Part shown: positions 22,617-34,848 of the stretch, in pieces | Layout: each line of letters begins with the position of its first letter | Numbering within the stretch: position 1 is the stretch's first letter | Source: Clonostachys chloroleuca | Taxonomy: Eukaryota > Ascomycota > Sordariomycetes > Hypocreales > Bionectriaceae | Assembly (NCBI GenBank): GCA_037952775.1 | Contig: JBANAY010000003.1 | Coordinates: forward strand, 12,710,001-12,774,000 | Direction: 5' to 3' | Length of the DNA stretch: 64,000 nucleotides | Notes under the pieces: model-generated | Told to the model about the DNA's origin: nothing | Databases searched by the model: none | Seen by the model: only the letters and a program-made list of their open reading frames with translations | Translations under genes and position numbers: made by a program

Positions 22617-24367
22617 GATGGCTTCAGACCATAATCATAGGTAGAAACTATGGGGAGCTTGTTTGGATTCCAAACTCGATCTCAGTCCATATTATATTTG
22701 TTACAGAAAACAATGTAGGTACTACACCCCACGAGTGGAACATAATGGCCGTTACATTAGGAAGCCCGTAGGGTGGCCTTGGACTCTAATCTCATGCATG
22801 GATAACGCGTTATTTTCATTTAGTTGTGATTCAAATGATTGGGTGGCACTACTTCCAACTTAAGTACCGAGCCTTTAGCTCTATGTCAGTACTTCTGTTC
22901 GTACTTATAATGCCATTCCACTTGAGGATTCAGGCAATGGGCTAAAGTTCCACTTTAGACAATCCAAACAGGCTCCAGCCGAGAGGGAAAGCAGGTGGAA
23001 GTAAAAATGGTTCACTGAGACTGCAAATCGAAAAAAATAGGAAGGCCACTCGAACATCAATTTTAAATCACGCATTGCGAAATTACCAAGGCAAATTCAT
23101 GTGAAGGCATCTCAAGAAGCCTTCCCCAACGTTGGAAGGTCATCAAAGTTCGAAGCTCGTTATAATATTCCCATCGCCTTCTTATCCCTCCATCCTTTCC
23201 ATTGCTCAACACATTAAACATTCGCTCCAGGAAAAGAACTTGGCGTAGGACGTAACCTCTTCTTTGGAGAAATTGGTTTTCTTTTTTACCCTTATTGAGG
23301 CACCAACTGTGGAATTTATTGTAACTCTTTAGACGAGAAAAAATTGTTTGACCTTGAACTGTCAAATATGTACCTTTGCCCCCCTCGTTTATCGTATGTT
23401 GTTTTCTTCGACTTTCCCAGGGGGGATCATTCACATTTCCGCGCACTATCCATTCAGGAAAGGAGAGAACGTTGGGGAAAAAAAGGTGTTGCACTGAGGT
23501 ATCGCAGGTCTAGTTCTCATGTATGATCATCACTCGGCAATCAAATTTCCCCTTTGCAGCACTTATGTCTCTGTTACAAGCGTCCATACAGCCAGATGGT
23601 GTGTTAGGAGGAATCGCGAGTGTAGATAACGTCGAATCAACAAGGAATCGAGTTTTTCTTCTACATATCGATTCACATAACTTAAAGCTCAGAAGACGCT
23701 ACTATTTGCCAAAGAAGGGATCAACAGAGAATCAGAGCAGGGTTACACTCCTGCAAAAAGGCTTGACGACAGTGACAGTGAAGTAATTCTTAGTGCTCGC
23801 CGCCTCAAGGACTCAACCTCGAAGAGGAACCTGCTTTTTGCTAGGTTACCCCTTTCGCCAGAGTTTAGTTAGCATTGGTCAGTCATATCACATGGATATT
23901 AATTTCGACCATATTTTTCCGGCTTCCGACTTGTATTGAGCCCAATATAAACAAGTAGAGGTAGCTAGATAGAGACAAAAATCCTTTCTCCCAAATTTAA
24001 TAATTTCTTCACCCCTCCACCACCTCGGCTTTCGCTCGGCTCAGAGGGAGGCTGGTTTTCAGCTAATACAGTAAGTACACAGTGCGGTTAAGGCTAATCC
24101 CCATTCACGATGGATGCCATAGATTACTGCGCAACAAAGTGAAGCACTAGAGAGTTCGAGTGGTGGACCACACAGTGCGTACGGCCAGGAAATGGAAAGC
24201 GAGATATACGGAGTACTAAAAACGAAATTAATTTCAGCTGCCCGAAATGGCGCTCGCTGTGAATTTGTCTGTCCTCGAACTTGGAGTTTGCATGAGTATC
24301 AAGTCACCACCAAAAGACAACGGGTGACTCTGTGACCCTACAGAGCAAGAATTCAGCATATAGCACA
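22617..24367. other. 1.75-kb intergenic region, no supported gene
   Basis: A 143-codon minus frame at 23063-23494 exists but has no recognisable motif or intron context. No RNA gene seen. Confidence 0.5.
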
Positions 24368-25318
24368 ATGGCCAATATCCTAACCATTCCACCTGAGGTG
24401 GTTATGAACATCCTCGGACGCCTCGACCCCTTTAGCCTCGAGTCCGTGGCCAAAACGCTCAGTTCGCGTCTGTACTACCCTGCTGCTCAGCTTCTTGCAC
24501 CCTGCAAAGGATGGATGGAAAATGCCCGGGCTATGTGCAAAGTCTTCAATCCACGTGGCAGCCGCGGAGTACAGCCATCCTATCCTGGGTACCTCCCTGT
24601 TCTGGCCGACCATCACCTTGTACGCGACGAGATCCCAAAGCGAGACTATCAGGGACTTGGTCTAGATCAAGAAAGAGGTCCCTACGTGCGCAGTTCACCT
24701 CCGGATTTCCAAAGCTGGATAGACCTTGACGGGAGTTTTAGCTGGCTGCAATCGCTTGAGAAGAAAATCGCCGACGAAATGGAGCCACACACTGGTCGCG
24801 AAGGGGACCGACCTATTGCCAGCAAAGCTCAGATTGAGAGCCTTGTTGCCAAGGCTGAAGAGCTCGGACTGAAGCTACCAGCAGGTTTCGAGGCATTCAT
24901 GGCGGATAATCGCTTGCATCATCGCATACCGAGCTACTCTGCTTGGTATTTCAACCTTTCGAAGTTGGTCAGGTGCCCATCCTCTGTGGATAACGGGGGC
25001 GGGGGCTACATTGTCCGCTTCTATTGGGACCAACAAGCCTGTGCTTTCGCCTACTTGTATCTCAGTCAATCTGGGCACCATTGTATTCTGATGTCAATGC
25101 TAGATCTATACGAGGAAATGGAGCTAGATGAGGAGGAAATAGAGGATGGCCATGACGGAAACGGAGACGTAGACAAGGACGATATTCTTATGGTGGCTCT
25201 GACTTTTGAAGAATATTTGGCCATGGTATACTATGAGGAGCTTCTGGAATTCAGAGCCAAGCCATTCACGGGGCTATGCAAATATGTTAAGCATACGTAC
25301 ATAGCTCCTGCCAAGTAG
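24368..25318 (+). CDS. F-box-like protein with a SMI1/KNR4-like domain, 316 aa
   Basis: Single exon from ATG 24368. The first 40 residues (LTIPPEVVMNILGRLDPFSL) fit an F-box: Pro-Glu-Val, then a helix with Leu/Asp-Pro. The middle segment (LGLKLPAGFEAFMADNRLHH, then RIPSYSAWYFNLSKLVRCP) matches the layout of SMI1/KNR4 (SUKH-like) domains in fungal proteins of unknown role. It is followed by a Gly-rich turn (NGGGGYIVRFYWDQQ) and a strongly acidic stretch (EEMELDEEEIEDGHD). F-box proteins recruit substrates to SCF ubiquitin ligases; a role here is inferred from family only. The frame is intact. Confidence 0.65.
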   Translation: MANILTIPPEVVMNILGRLDPFSLESVAKTLSSRLYYPAAQLLAPCKGWMENARAMCKVFNPRGSRGVQPSYPGYLPVLADHHLVRDEIPKRDYQGLGLDQERGPYVRSSPPDFQSWIDLDGSFSWLQSLEKKIADEMEPHTGREGDRPIASKAQIESLVAKAEELGLKLPAGFEAFMADNRLHHRIPSYSAWYFNLSKLVRCPSSVDNGGGGYIVRFYWDQQACAFAYLYLSQSGHHCILMSMLDLYEEMELDEEEIEDGHDGNGDVDKDDILMVALTFEEYLAMVYYEELLEFRAKPFTGLCKYVKHTYIAPAK

Positions 25319-26959
25319 AGACAAACCATTTGCCATAGTGAGCAACAAGCCGTACCTACTATTCATCTCTCAGGCTATTAGGACTTGCATTCTCATTTTT
25401 CTATGTCAGTGTCGAGATTAGTACTTCTGCTAGTTTCATACAGGCAATGCCCAATTTGGGAGTTATGGTATCTCTTCGTTTTTATTACAGGCTACACCTA
25501 CAAGGAGCTCCGCTAAGGTTACGTGGTCATACAGGAGTGATTCCGGTCACTCGAGGGTTTCCAAACCCTCGGAACCAACAAGGGTGTTGGTGTCGCCACC
25601 CTACAGCTTCCAGTTATACAGTTAAAAGGGATATATTGAGACTGTTGCTTCTAACTAGTAATTACAGGAGGGATCCGTTGACCCTTATATCCCAAGGAAT
25701 CCCTTGATCGTATCCTCGTGCGAGCAGCCCGGACTCAGGCTCGTAAGGTCCGTCAATTATCCCGTTGGTATATAATTAGTTAGGGATCTTCATATCCGTT
25801 AGACCGAGGTTGTGATCTTCCTTCAATTCGTGAGTTTGATAGGATCAGAACGCTCTTCGAGCTATCAGGCCTGCGCCGATAACTCGGTCTTCGGTTGATC
25901 GTCAGAGCCGTAGTTCGTGATAGACCCTACCGGCTAGGGTTGCTTGATCCGATAGGTCAGGGTCTTGACGATCGGATCCAGTTAGGTTGCAACCCTCCAA
26001 CCTGACTAATTGACCCCTCTCGGTGAAACTGATCCTTCTAGGTCGGTTGCATCATGGCCGCGGCTATCGTGCGATTGAACCTTACATTTGCAATCGCGAC
26101 CGGTCCGGCTTCCACGGAATTCCTGATAGTATTTGCTAGCGAATTATATATGCGTTCGAACAGGCTGGGCTGCGGGCTTCAACCTTCATGGATTATCTCG
26201 GTAGTTGACGATATCTCTCTATCGCCCGCTTGGCACCAACAAAGGGACTAGACCTGTAAACGCAGCTGGAAAGCTGGTCCCTCTCAAGGGAGACTCTTCT
26301 TCCTTCTATATCTAGAGATGGGCCCAATGAGCACTCCCCAACATTTCTCAAGAGCGCCTATAGATTAGTTACTCCGGCAAATAAATTATAAAGACTTGAC
26401 AAGATTTCATCTAATGTAAGATACATCTCCATCCATCTCTCATTCACCCGCTCCACAGTGGTACTTAGATATGTTATAGTAAACAACAACATGCAACGCT
26501 CATCGTGCCGCATATATACACAATGACCTCTAAGCATCAGAGTTATAAAACACTGCTACTAGGCTATAGGCTAATCTTCAACATAAATTGCCAATGACAA
26601 TCCTCAAAACAGGGTTCGACGATAAGGGACCGGATTAGCATGGGCTGGGTCATCTACACTGCAGAAATGCTACAACCTCTCACTGCCTTTGGCGGGGTGT
26701 ATCATTACCGACGCCAAACCGTAAAAGGCACAAGCTCATCCTGATGTTTCGGGGAGATTGACAACTTTGGTTTAAGTCCCTCAAAGTTACCTGTGTTATT
26801 CCTGCACGGCGTGTATTCGGTAAGTCCATGAGAAAGTTCTTGTTCCTAGACTTCAGAATTGATATTTCCATTCACGCAAGACTTGAGTCCCCGTCGGATG
26901 AGTTGGTTAGAGTAGAGTGTCTGAGATCTTATGCGATGGCATCATGGTATAGGGTATGT
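25319..26959. other. relic DNA, no gene; short palindrome
   Basis: Long stretches of balanced-GC sequence rich in GATC, CGATC and short inverted repeats look unlike the flanking gene spacers. This is typical of an old transposon or LTR, but no coding remnant is readable. A near-perfect hairpin (9-bp arms, 2-bp loop) lies at 25552-25571. Confidence 0.35.
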
Positions 26960-27544
26960 CATGGTCGGCTGACTTCAAAATCCCCACGCTTTTTGGCATT
27001 TCTGGCAGGGAACACCGGCTCCTTCTGCACTGGAGTGACCCCCTTTGGAGCCCATCCCTTCTTTCGAAACATGCCTGGCTATCGAGGCCACTCTCGTCGA
27101 TAAATATGTAGCGATATGAACGGCTTCCCATCATTTTAAGCCGGTAGTAATAAAAGTGCTGTAGATCAGGGACCTGTTGCTGGGCTACACGCCTCATTAC
27201 CTTCAATGTTGTTTTACGCATTTTAAGGGCTCGAGATATCGTAGTAGCCGATACCTCTACGCCAAACTCTTCTCTACCAAAATCAATCATCTCACGCTGA
27301 GTCATTTCGGATTCTTTGGCCAGCCGGTGGGAAAGCACAGCTGCCATTGTAGGGGTGATCTTAGGCTCAGGGCCAGTCCGGTTGCAGGCACGATTGTTGT
27401 TCTGAATCGTGAGAACGTTGATCGTATTTTACTGAGCGATCGTGTAGTGCAAGGCATAACATCAAGTATAGCTTCGTCGGAGAAGGTTTCCTTTATCATG
27501 TGCAGGGTCTGGTCGTGCTGGGATCGGGTCAGTCGAGGAGCCAT
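26960..27544 (-). pseudogene. Tc1/mariner-type DDE transposase remnant
   Basis: Reading starts at ATG 27544 (MAPRLTRSQHDQTLHMIKE), a Tc1/mariner helix-turn-helix start. A frame change near 27400 leads into PKITPTMAAVLSHRLAKES, then VEVSATTISRALKMRKTTLK, and the first catalytic motif YIFIDESGLD (first Asp of the DDE triad). Another frame change near 27050 leads to GVTPVQ, after which the protein can no longer be followed. The second and third catalytic acidic residues are not seen, so the element is dead and 3'-truncated. I could not place terminal inverted repeats. Confidence 0.7.
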
Positions 27545-29213
27545 ACAGAGAAACTGGCCTATCGTGAGTGGTGGGAGGACAAAGGAACCAAAGATGGAGG
27601 GGAATGGGGGTACCGGACAATGGGGTCCAGTGTTTGGCCCTGCTCCTCATGCAACATACTTGCTTAGGACCAAAAGTGGCTCTATTAGGCTTTGGTCCTT
27701 GGTGCAACTATGACAGCACCCTGTTACGGATCGGGGTTCAATTGGCTGAAAACCCTAGTTCTAAGAGGTACGCCCACAGCGATACTAATTTAGCCTATGA
27801 TAGAAGTCCTAACAAGCTTAACGGCTATATCGCATGTCTCACAGTCTGACCTAGTCTGTGTTGGCCGCCTATTATGACTCTGCTTGTATCAAGGCTTCAT
27901 CAACCTGGATGTATAATTCCAGATCACTAGAAACCTCAAAAGGCACAGCTAAGATCAGCTCGGGAGCTGGAGGAATCTCTGCCATAGTATTTATATGGGG
28001 AAGATTCTAACGTTTGCTACGCGTAGCTCAAGGTCACGGCTTGACGCTTTTAATAAAAATGGAGAAACACAACTGCTGTCATAGCTGCACGAAGGAGATT
28101 GGAAAGGACGACCTCATCATGGCTAGGCCTAAACTGCTATTACGTAATGTGTTTCGTCTCCAGCTCCAGCCACTACACTCTCGAACTGTTGCAGAACGAT
28201 GCCTGTCTTGAAAAGAGCGCGGAAACATCACGCCATCTTCATCTGACCTAAAAGACACGTCATCGTCTTTATTACCCTGTGTATTGCACTTCTGCAAGCC
28301 GCGATGCGCCACATACTCTAGCCGTACTGTTAATGTATGGCGCAGCCTTTAAAACTACGCATGAGCCACTCGGTTTTAGAATGCTGTTACAATACCATCA
28401 CGGTGAATATTAGAAATCAAAACTTTGTAATCATGGGGCGTAAATATGGCAAGTAACTTATCCAAGTAATAGTCTGATGGCTTGATTATAATACAAAGTT
28501 TATTTTCCTTCAGCCGAGTCAATAGGTACGAGTGAGATGTAAATGTAGCCACTGGTAGTTTCAATCGGCTACGATACCGAGAAAAAAGTTTGATCCCTAG
28601 GGAAATTGTCTATACCATATTTAACATATATTACTCACGATAGTTTTGAGCTGTTCCACATTTTGAAGATGATGTATACTGGCAATCATTACGGGAACAA
28701 TGTTTGAACTGAATATTTAAGGTCATCAACAAACAAACACTGCTTTCCAGTCTTCTCCAAAATAAAGGCGATTTTGCCGGAGTCTATGGGGTTCCGTTAA
28801 TTCATATCCGAGCACTATGTCATAACTGTGTAATGTAGGTTAATAAAGGCTCCTCGGAATACAGAGAACTAACTAGGAGAAGGCGGAAGTAGGGTTTCCC
28901 AAACGCCACCAATGCGGAGACCTCACATACTTGGAAATTCAGCTCACATTTAGCAAGAATTTGGCGTATTCTAGACCATCGTATAAAGTTAGGCTATTGA
29001 AGTATGACCGTTTCGACAAGTTAAAAGCGCAATCATGATCCTCGTGGTTTGTCCTAAAGATATCAACTATTATAAGACCCTCAATCACATGTCTTGGCCA
29101 GAGCAAACGGAAGAGTAGCTTTTAAATCCTTTTGAAAGCTGCTGGATTAGTTTGCGAATAGTCTACATCATTGCTCTTCTCAGTTTAATTCTTGTCAGTG
29201 GACTGTTGTTGCC
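27545..29213. other. intergenic/relic region, no supported gene
   Basis: Probably the 5' flank of the transposon remnant on the left and the kelch gene promoter on the right. No motif-bearing frame in between. Confidence 0.45.
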
Positions 29214-31229
29214 ATGATCGATTCGTATTCAATTACCGGTCTGGCAAGCCAAGAGCACACAGTACAGGTGTGGCTAATAGTTATTCTCTTGATCGATTGG
29301 GTCGTCGCCAACACCCCAAGAGACAGCTTCTGTCGGAGGTATGCCCATCAAACGACTGTTATTGATGACAAGTTGTACATCGACGGTGGTTGGGTTAATT
29401 TCAATAATTTCCAACAAAAGCAACAAGACTATCCAAGTAAGTAGCCACATCAAAGAGTTATGCGAAGGCTGAATAAGAATAAGATATTGACTAGAATTTG
29501 TGAGACACCTGGTTGTCTTACCATGATCTCAGTCATACTTATGATGGTTTTCCTGATCTCAACATAAGTTTGAGTAAGAATGAGAGGTTAGTCTTCTTGG
29601 CTTTTAATTCAGACGATGCTACCACTTCAAACAAACAAACAGCATATACTCATTTCTTCTTAAAGTATTCCGACTGTACATGGCGGAGTCCTTTGGGGTG
29701 ATTCAGTGAACAAGAGGTTTTATCTCTACGGCGGTGAGTGGACTGGAGGAACTGCAGATGCAGTGTATACCGTTTTAGGGTACGATGTTCTCTACAACCA
29801 TTGGGATGACTTCGGACTGCCAAGAATAAAACCTCCACCACAAGTCGCAGCCTACGGTGCCGGAGTTGGCGTCTCGGAGATTGGAACTGGGTACTACTAC
29901 GGGGGATATATCAGCAATGCCTCTATGAGCGGATGGTCTCAACCGCGAAAGATGAGCTCAAACTTCTATTCCTATGACTATGACTCAAAAGATTTCACTC
30001 AAGCAGCTAGTCCGGATGACTTGCCTAGAGCAGAAGGTGCCATGGTTTGGATTCCAGCTGGAGATGCGCGAGGGCTTCTTGTGTATATGGGTGGTGTTGT
30101 CAGTCAGAATGACACAGTGCAACCTCAGGGATTCGACGAAATCTTCGTCTACGACCCAACGGATAATTCGTGGTTGAATCAGTCAGCAACAGGAGAAGTA
30201 CCGCAGAATCGACGCCAGTTCTGTATGGATGTGGCCTGGGCACCAGATAGGTCAAGTTACAACATGTACCGCTTCACCCCTCTCGAATCTCCTCTGTGCA
30301 TCAAACTAATTCATTGAAACTATAGCTACTTGTGGGGAGGACACAAGGTTACACCCCCAGAAGTAAATGTTACTTCATACAACGATATCTACATACTGTC
30401 TATGCCGTCTTTCAACTGGGTCAAAGCCTTCCCCGGCAATTCCGGAAACTACACTCTCCCTCCCAAATTTGGTCATTATGCCGCCTCGTGCAACATGGTC
30501 AAGTCGATGTCTCAAATGCTTGTCATTGGAGGAACCTATACAGACACGAACGACTGTGACTTGGCGTATGAAATCTGGGGCCAGCATAATTTCTGGACAG
30601 GCACGAGCCAGAATGCAGGAGACAATACATCTTACTACTGGGCGTTATATAACCCCAACATCACCACTAACGTCGTCTCTATAGACGTATATAATGTCAC
30701 AGGCGGAGACAAGATGGGAGGAGCAAATCTTACGGCGCCCCAAAAGGGGTTCGACCCTGGGAACGAGCTGCTACAAACATTATTTGATCGAAAGCCGGTA
30801 ATTCCTGACCGCAAGCCGACTCGCGATGTCAACATGAATTCTTCAGATACCTCAAGCCTTTCAGGCGGTGCTATTGCTGGCATTGTAATTGGTTCCGTTG
30901 CAGGCCTGGGGCTTCTATTGTTAGCATGGTACTACTTAGGGAAAAGGGTCCTCCATCGTCGCGAGGAGAGGCGCCAAGAAAGGTACTCGATATCATCACA
31001 AACGGGGAACACGCCGGGATTGTCAAGTGTAAGAAACACCCCCATGTCTATGATCTCTCGACAAAAGTCAGCCGGGACCCGGGGCACGGCGTCCTCCAAC
31101 TATCCCAGTCCTTCTCCGGTGGAGCAAGGACCACCCGTGGAACTCAACGCAGAGCAAGTTCCTGGCGAGCTACCCTCTGGTGATCCAGCAACACCCAGAA
31201 TTATTAACGAGTTACCCGCCGAGCATTAG
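29214..31229 (+). CDS. kelch-repeat cell-surface protein with one C-terminal membrane helix, 597 aa
   Basis: Exons 29214-29436, 29505-29586, 29666-30250 and 30326-31229 (1794 nt in phase). An N-terminal hydrophobic segment (VWLIVILLIDWVVA) works as a signal sequence. Kelch-type beta-propeller blades follow, each with an aromatic/Gly-Gly pattern: LYIDGGWV, FYLYGGEWTGG, YYYGGYIS, GLLVYMGGVVS, SYLWGGHK, MLVIGGTY. Several N-glycosylation sequons are present (NTSYY, NITTN, NVTGG, NLTAP). A transmembrane helix (GAIAGIVIGSVAGLGLLLLA) leads to a basic stop-transfer and a Ser/Pro-rich cytoplasmic tail. Exon 2 begins after an unusual GAG acceptor; the nearby TAG would create a stop. The ligand is unknown. 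Such fungal kelch surface proteins are numerous and mostly uncharacterised. Confidence 0.8.
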
Positions 31230-31532
31230 GCTGTGAACGACACGGCCACCACCTGCCTCGACGGAGGCAGGTGGTCTTCATCGAGATACGTGGCCCCATT
31301 GATCATTCATAATTAGGGAGGAGCTGTTTGATTCCATATTGCAAAATTGAGGAGGATATCATTAATAATCGGGAGTGTAATTGAACTTGGATGCTTGTAT
31401 CTACTTCAAGTCTCTGTAGGAATTCCGTTAGGATATCGCGGTCCAGCAGATTCAATCTCGTCCACGATATCGTCGATAGCCTTAGACTCCTCCTCTGTGA
31501 CATCAATTACTCTTGTATTCTCCTGAACCCTT

Positions 31533-31810
31533 TGAGCAGCGAACAATTCAAGGAGCGGCAAGGAAGTGATAACACTTCTTCTCGACCGACGGGGCGATCA
31601 GATCACCATCACCGAGGGTATAGTGAAGGCTACGGCAAGCAACGAGAAGAATGGCGAGGCAGTGATGGCGCTTATGCTCCGCCGCAGGGGGTGGCAGATC
31701 ACGATTACCACGGAGGCCGTGAAGACGATAGCACAACAGCTTGACGAACGAATAACGGCGCTTCTTCTCTACTGATGGGGTGATCAGATCACAATTAGTA
31801 ATACTAAATA
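31533..31810 (+). pseudogene. relic of the C-terminal repeat domain of a fungal NLR-like protein
   Basis: An open stretch holds two and a half repeats of about 30-32 residues with the pattern GKEVITLLLDRRGDQITIT..IVKAAA. Unit 1 is KEVITLLLDRRGDQITIT, unit 2 is EAVMALMLRRRGWQITIT, unit 3 (ERITALLLY, stop, WGDQITIS) is interrupted by TGA. Repeats of exactly this kind form the C-terminal sensor part of many fungal NACHT-type NLR proteins. No NACHT or effector domain is nearby and no start codon is evident, so this is a fragment left by deletion or transposition. Confidence 0.6.
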
Positions 31811-32823
31811 TATTTAATTTAATTAAATAACGTAATTTCTTCACAACAACAGAGGCGATTGGATTGGGTCAATCAGCCTCGCTGACGGGACCCGCCAAAC
31901 ATCTTCTAAGGTTTGCCATCTTTGCATTGAAAAGGGAAAGGGTAGACAGCTACCAGCGACGAATGCCTAAAGGCCGAGACTCGATTGTAGCCTCTGCCGC
32001 CTATGCTGATCGCATGCTAGAATAATTAATCCGTGACTATGGCGGTTTTACTGGCATGCAGCATTTTGGCTGGACCCCTGAAGCAAATTCCTCTGTTGGT
32101 TGCGTACCGACGGGGCTGAATCCATACCTCGTCCAATTACATTCCTACCTAGACTTTCCCTCTCCCATCCTTGCATCCCACAGGTGCCGTTTCTTGCTCT
32201 CTTGGGAAAGATAGCGCGGAGGACGTGTGGAAAGACAGGTACGTGGTAATTACGAGATGGCCTTTTCCGGACAGTAATCCCGCGCGATTTGGTGGTTGTG
32301 AGCCGAATCCTGGTTTTGTTGTCCATACTTGCCGAAAATCAAACGGCTTCAATTTGATTGACGTAGGTAAATAACGATAAGTCGGCATGGAGACATGGTT
32401 CGACCAAGGGTCGCGATTATGTGCGAAAGTAGCAGGTACTGCTTTCAAGAGAGGGGGAAATACTCCGCCCCTGGACAACTGCCATCGTTTAGAATAGCAT
32501 CGTGTGCTGACAGGCATCTAAATTAGGCGGTACATGTCGAAGCTTGGATTTTAAGCGAAATGAACGGTACTGCATATCTCGTCCCAGGCTGGGCACCGGA
32601 AAATTCGCTCTTGTTTCTGACAGGGTTGAGATATGGTTTACCACTGGGTTTTCCAAGTTTCAGACCTTTAGAGGAAGATGTTGTCATTTTGCATTTTCAT
32701 CAGGAATGAGATCGTATTTCATATATTCTTAACTAGAACGCTATTTTTGACTTCTACTTCCATGTCCTCAACTAGCTTCACCGCCTTACGATAATCGTAC
32801 ATATACACGTATGAGGTCTTGAT
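31811..32823. other. intergenic, no supported gene
   Basis: Short frames only (for example 32149-32517 minus) without motifs. Confidence 0.5.
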
Positions 32824-33882
32824 TTAAAGGCTCTCGACAAGCTGAACAGCCTGGTGGTCCTCAATTCCCGCAATAAAACGTGTGATTAGGAGACGGAGAA
32901 CCTCGATCGGCTGCATCTGGGTCGTGGCGAGAATCATGCCGAAACCAGCGAGCTGAGACTTCCTGAACTCGATCATGACATCCTCCTCGTCACGAGAGAG
33001 CTTGGGGCCGCCATGCTTGTGCAACTCCTCAAAATAGTGGTCAAGCAGTTCATTTTCGTGGGCACGGCGAACTTCGATGTCCATGGCCGAGTTCATGAAA
33101 TAGGCCACGTCATGGAAGCAGGAGCCGCCGCCAATCAACTGCCAGTCAATGAAAGCGGCAGTTCCCTCGGGGGAAATAGTGGTGTTGTGTACATGGCAAT
33201 CACCATGGATTAGACTCCTGAATTTAGGGTTGCGCGCGGCGAAGTACTTCTTGATGAAGGCCTCGACCCGGTCCTGCTTTTGCAGATGCTCGGGTAGTTG
33301 GGGACGCTCGGGATCGAGGACGAACTCGTTGTAATTGATTGCTGGAATCATCCCCAGAACTGACTGGTCATAATGAGGACTGAGCCAAGAGTACTCTTCT
33401 TGGCCCTGGCCCCAGGTAGTAGCATGGAGGATGGCGAGTTGACCGAGACCACTCTTCACCAGGTCTGGGCCCCATGGCTCTGCGGTTGTGCCAAACTTTA
33501 AGTTCTTCTTGCGAAGATCCTCCAAGATGACAATGCCCTGAAGGTCGTTTTCTCCAGCCCACCAGCAGTGAACCAGGTCCATCTTGGCAACTTTAGGTGC
33601 AACGTCATTGAAAAATAAAACTTCACGACGGAAGAGGTTGGTGAGGAGCAGCCGGATGGATGGAGTTAATCCTGGGTTGAGGCCTCCTTTGACACAAATA
33701 AACTTGGGCTTCTCGACTGCCCCCTCGGAGTCCTCATAGGTGAGGGTGAAGAAGAGTTTGCTGGCGGTGCCGTGGATAGCATGTGTCAGCTCGGCAGTCT
33801 TGATCTTGAGACCAAGAACCTCGGTGAGCCATGCCTTTGTGACATCGTCAGGGACAAGAGGAAGATTTTTCATGGAAGCCAT
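32824..33882 (-). CDS. aminoglycoside-phosphotransferase-family (APH-like) small-molecule kinase, 352 aa
   Basis: Single exon. I take ATG 33882 (MASMKNLPLVPDDVTKAW) because the 20 codons upstream are basic, Cys-rich and unlike the family start. The protein-kinase-like APH fold shows the Brenner-type catalytic loop HGDCHVHN (about residue 225-232, catalytic Asp) and the metal-binding AFIDWQ about 15-20 residues on. Upstream are a nucleotide-binding Lys segment (FICVKGGLN) and the hinge (GIVILEDLR). Fungal members phosphorylate choline-like or other small alcohols, or are of unknown substrate. The C-terminal part (ALLITRFIAGIEDHQAV-like) resembles the eukaryotic CHK/EcKL branch. Frame intact. 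Confidence 0.75.
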   Translation of the reverse strand: MASMKNLPLVPDDVTKAWLTEVLGLKIKTAELTHAIHGTASKLFFTLTYEDSEGAVEKPKFICVKGGLNPGLTPSIRLLLTNLFRREVLFFNDVAPKVAKMDLVHCWWAGENDLQGIVILEDLRKKNLKFGTTAEPWGPDLVKSGLGQLAILHATTWGQGQEEYSWLSPHYDQSVLGMIPAINYNEFVLDPERPQLPEHLQKQDRVEAFIKKYFAARNPKFRSLIHGDCHVHNTTISPEGTAAFIDWQLIGGGSCFHDVAYFMNSAMDIEVRRAHENELLDHYFEELHKHGGPKLSRDEEDVMIEFRKSQLAGFGMILATTQMQPIEVLRLLITRFIAGIEDHQAVQLVESL

Positions 33883-34848
33883 AGTGTCGGGAACGTTTAT
33901 GCACGTCTTGTTTCGTTTAAGCATGCAGGAACGGTACTTCACAAAGTAGGATTGGGGGCAAGATCAGCTTCTTAAAGAAACCTCCGGGACTATCCCAGGC
34001 AAGCATTTCATTTCGGGTGTAGAGAAGCGGGTCAAGGCCTCCGTCTAAGACGCTCACGAGTTTTACTAGTCCTGAATTTGATATCACCGTGCAGGGGGCA
34101 TGATGATTGATTTCAATACATTAGTGCCGCTGGCTGGGTTTAGCATGTCGTCTAAAATTGCACGGCCCAGCCGCTAATGTGGGGAGCTTTTGCCCTCTCC
34201 TATCCAAAGTTCTTTGATAGATTTCTACCTGGACACCTACCCGGACAGAGGTCCGGGCAAGACCGTAAGACGTGGGCCGTGACCCATTTGCAAGGCAGAG
34301 AGTGACTAGCAGGGTAGCGGGATGGATCATGGTGCCATCAGGGTGGTGAGACACGGAGCCGAAGGCCATGGTTCGCACGGACCGTGCCTAAGCGCGGGAA
34401 GTTCCCATTGGTCTTTGTGTGGTAAATGCCTGCTGTGCTGTGGCGCTATATTGTTGTATCCGGAAAGATATGTCGACGTTTCTGCCAAAGTCATGGCACG
34501 ACTGCCTCCGTTTCTTAACCCCTAACCCTTGGAGTAACGATGTATGGTTCCCATCTTGGCACCATCTTTAGCCTAGCAAAGCCTTTTGAAGTTCTGAACA
34601 TCAAGTGGCTTCAAGGAGCCGATCCACTTTCAAGGAGCCTGAGACGCGTGCACAGCCTTTCAGACGGTACAACTGACCTTTCGTTAGGTTTATTAGCATT
34701 CGTCTCCTGCCGACAACAACTTCCCATCTTTTTCCGTTTTGAATGGAAACGTTTATGAACCGCTTCTCCGCCCCTACCCGCGAAGGCTGAGGCAGGAAGA
34801 CGTTGAAGCCTCTGGTCGGTCTTTTCCCGTTTCTACTCGTCGCCCACA
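33883..34848. promoter_or_regulatory. divergent promoter region, no gene seen
   Basis: Lies between the starts of the APH-like gene (minus) and the rhodopsin-domain gene (plus). No motif-bearing frame. Short direct copies of TTCAAGGAGCC occur around 34610-34640. Confidence 0.5.

Noticed and set aside
23063..23494. Minus-strand frame of 143 codons
   Set aside because: No family motif, no intron context, no conserved-looking composition; chance frame cannot be excluded.
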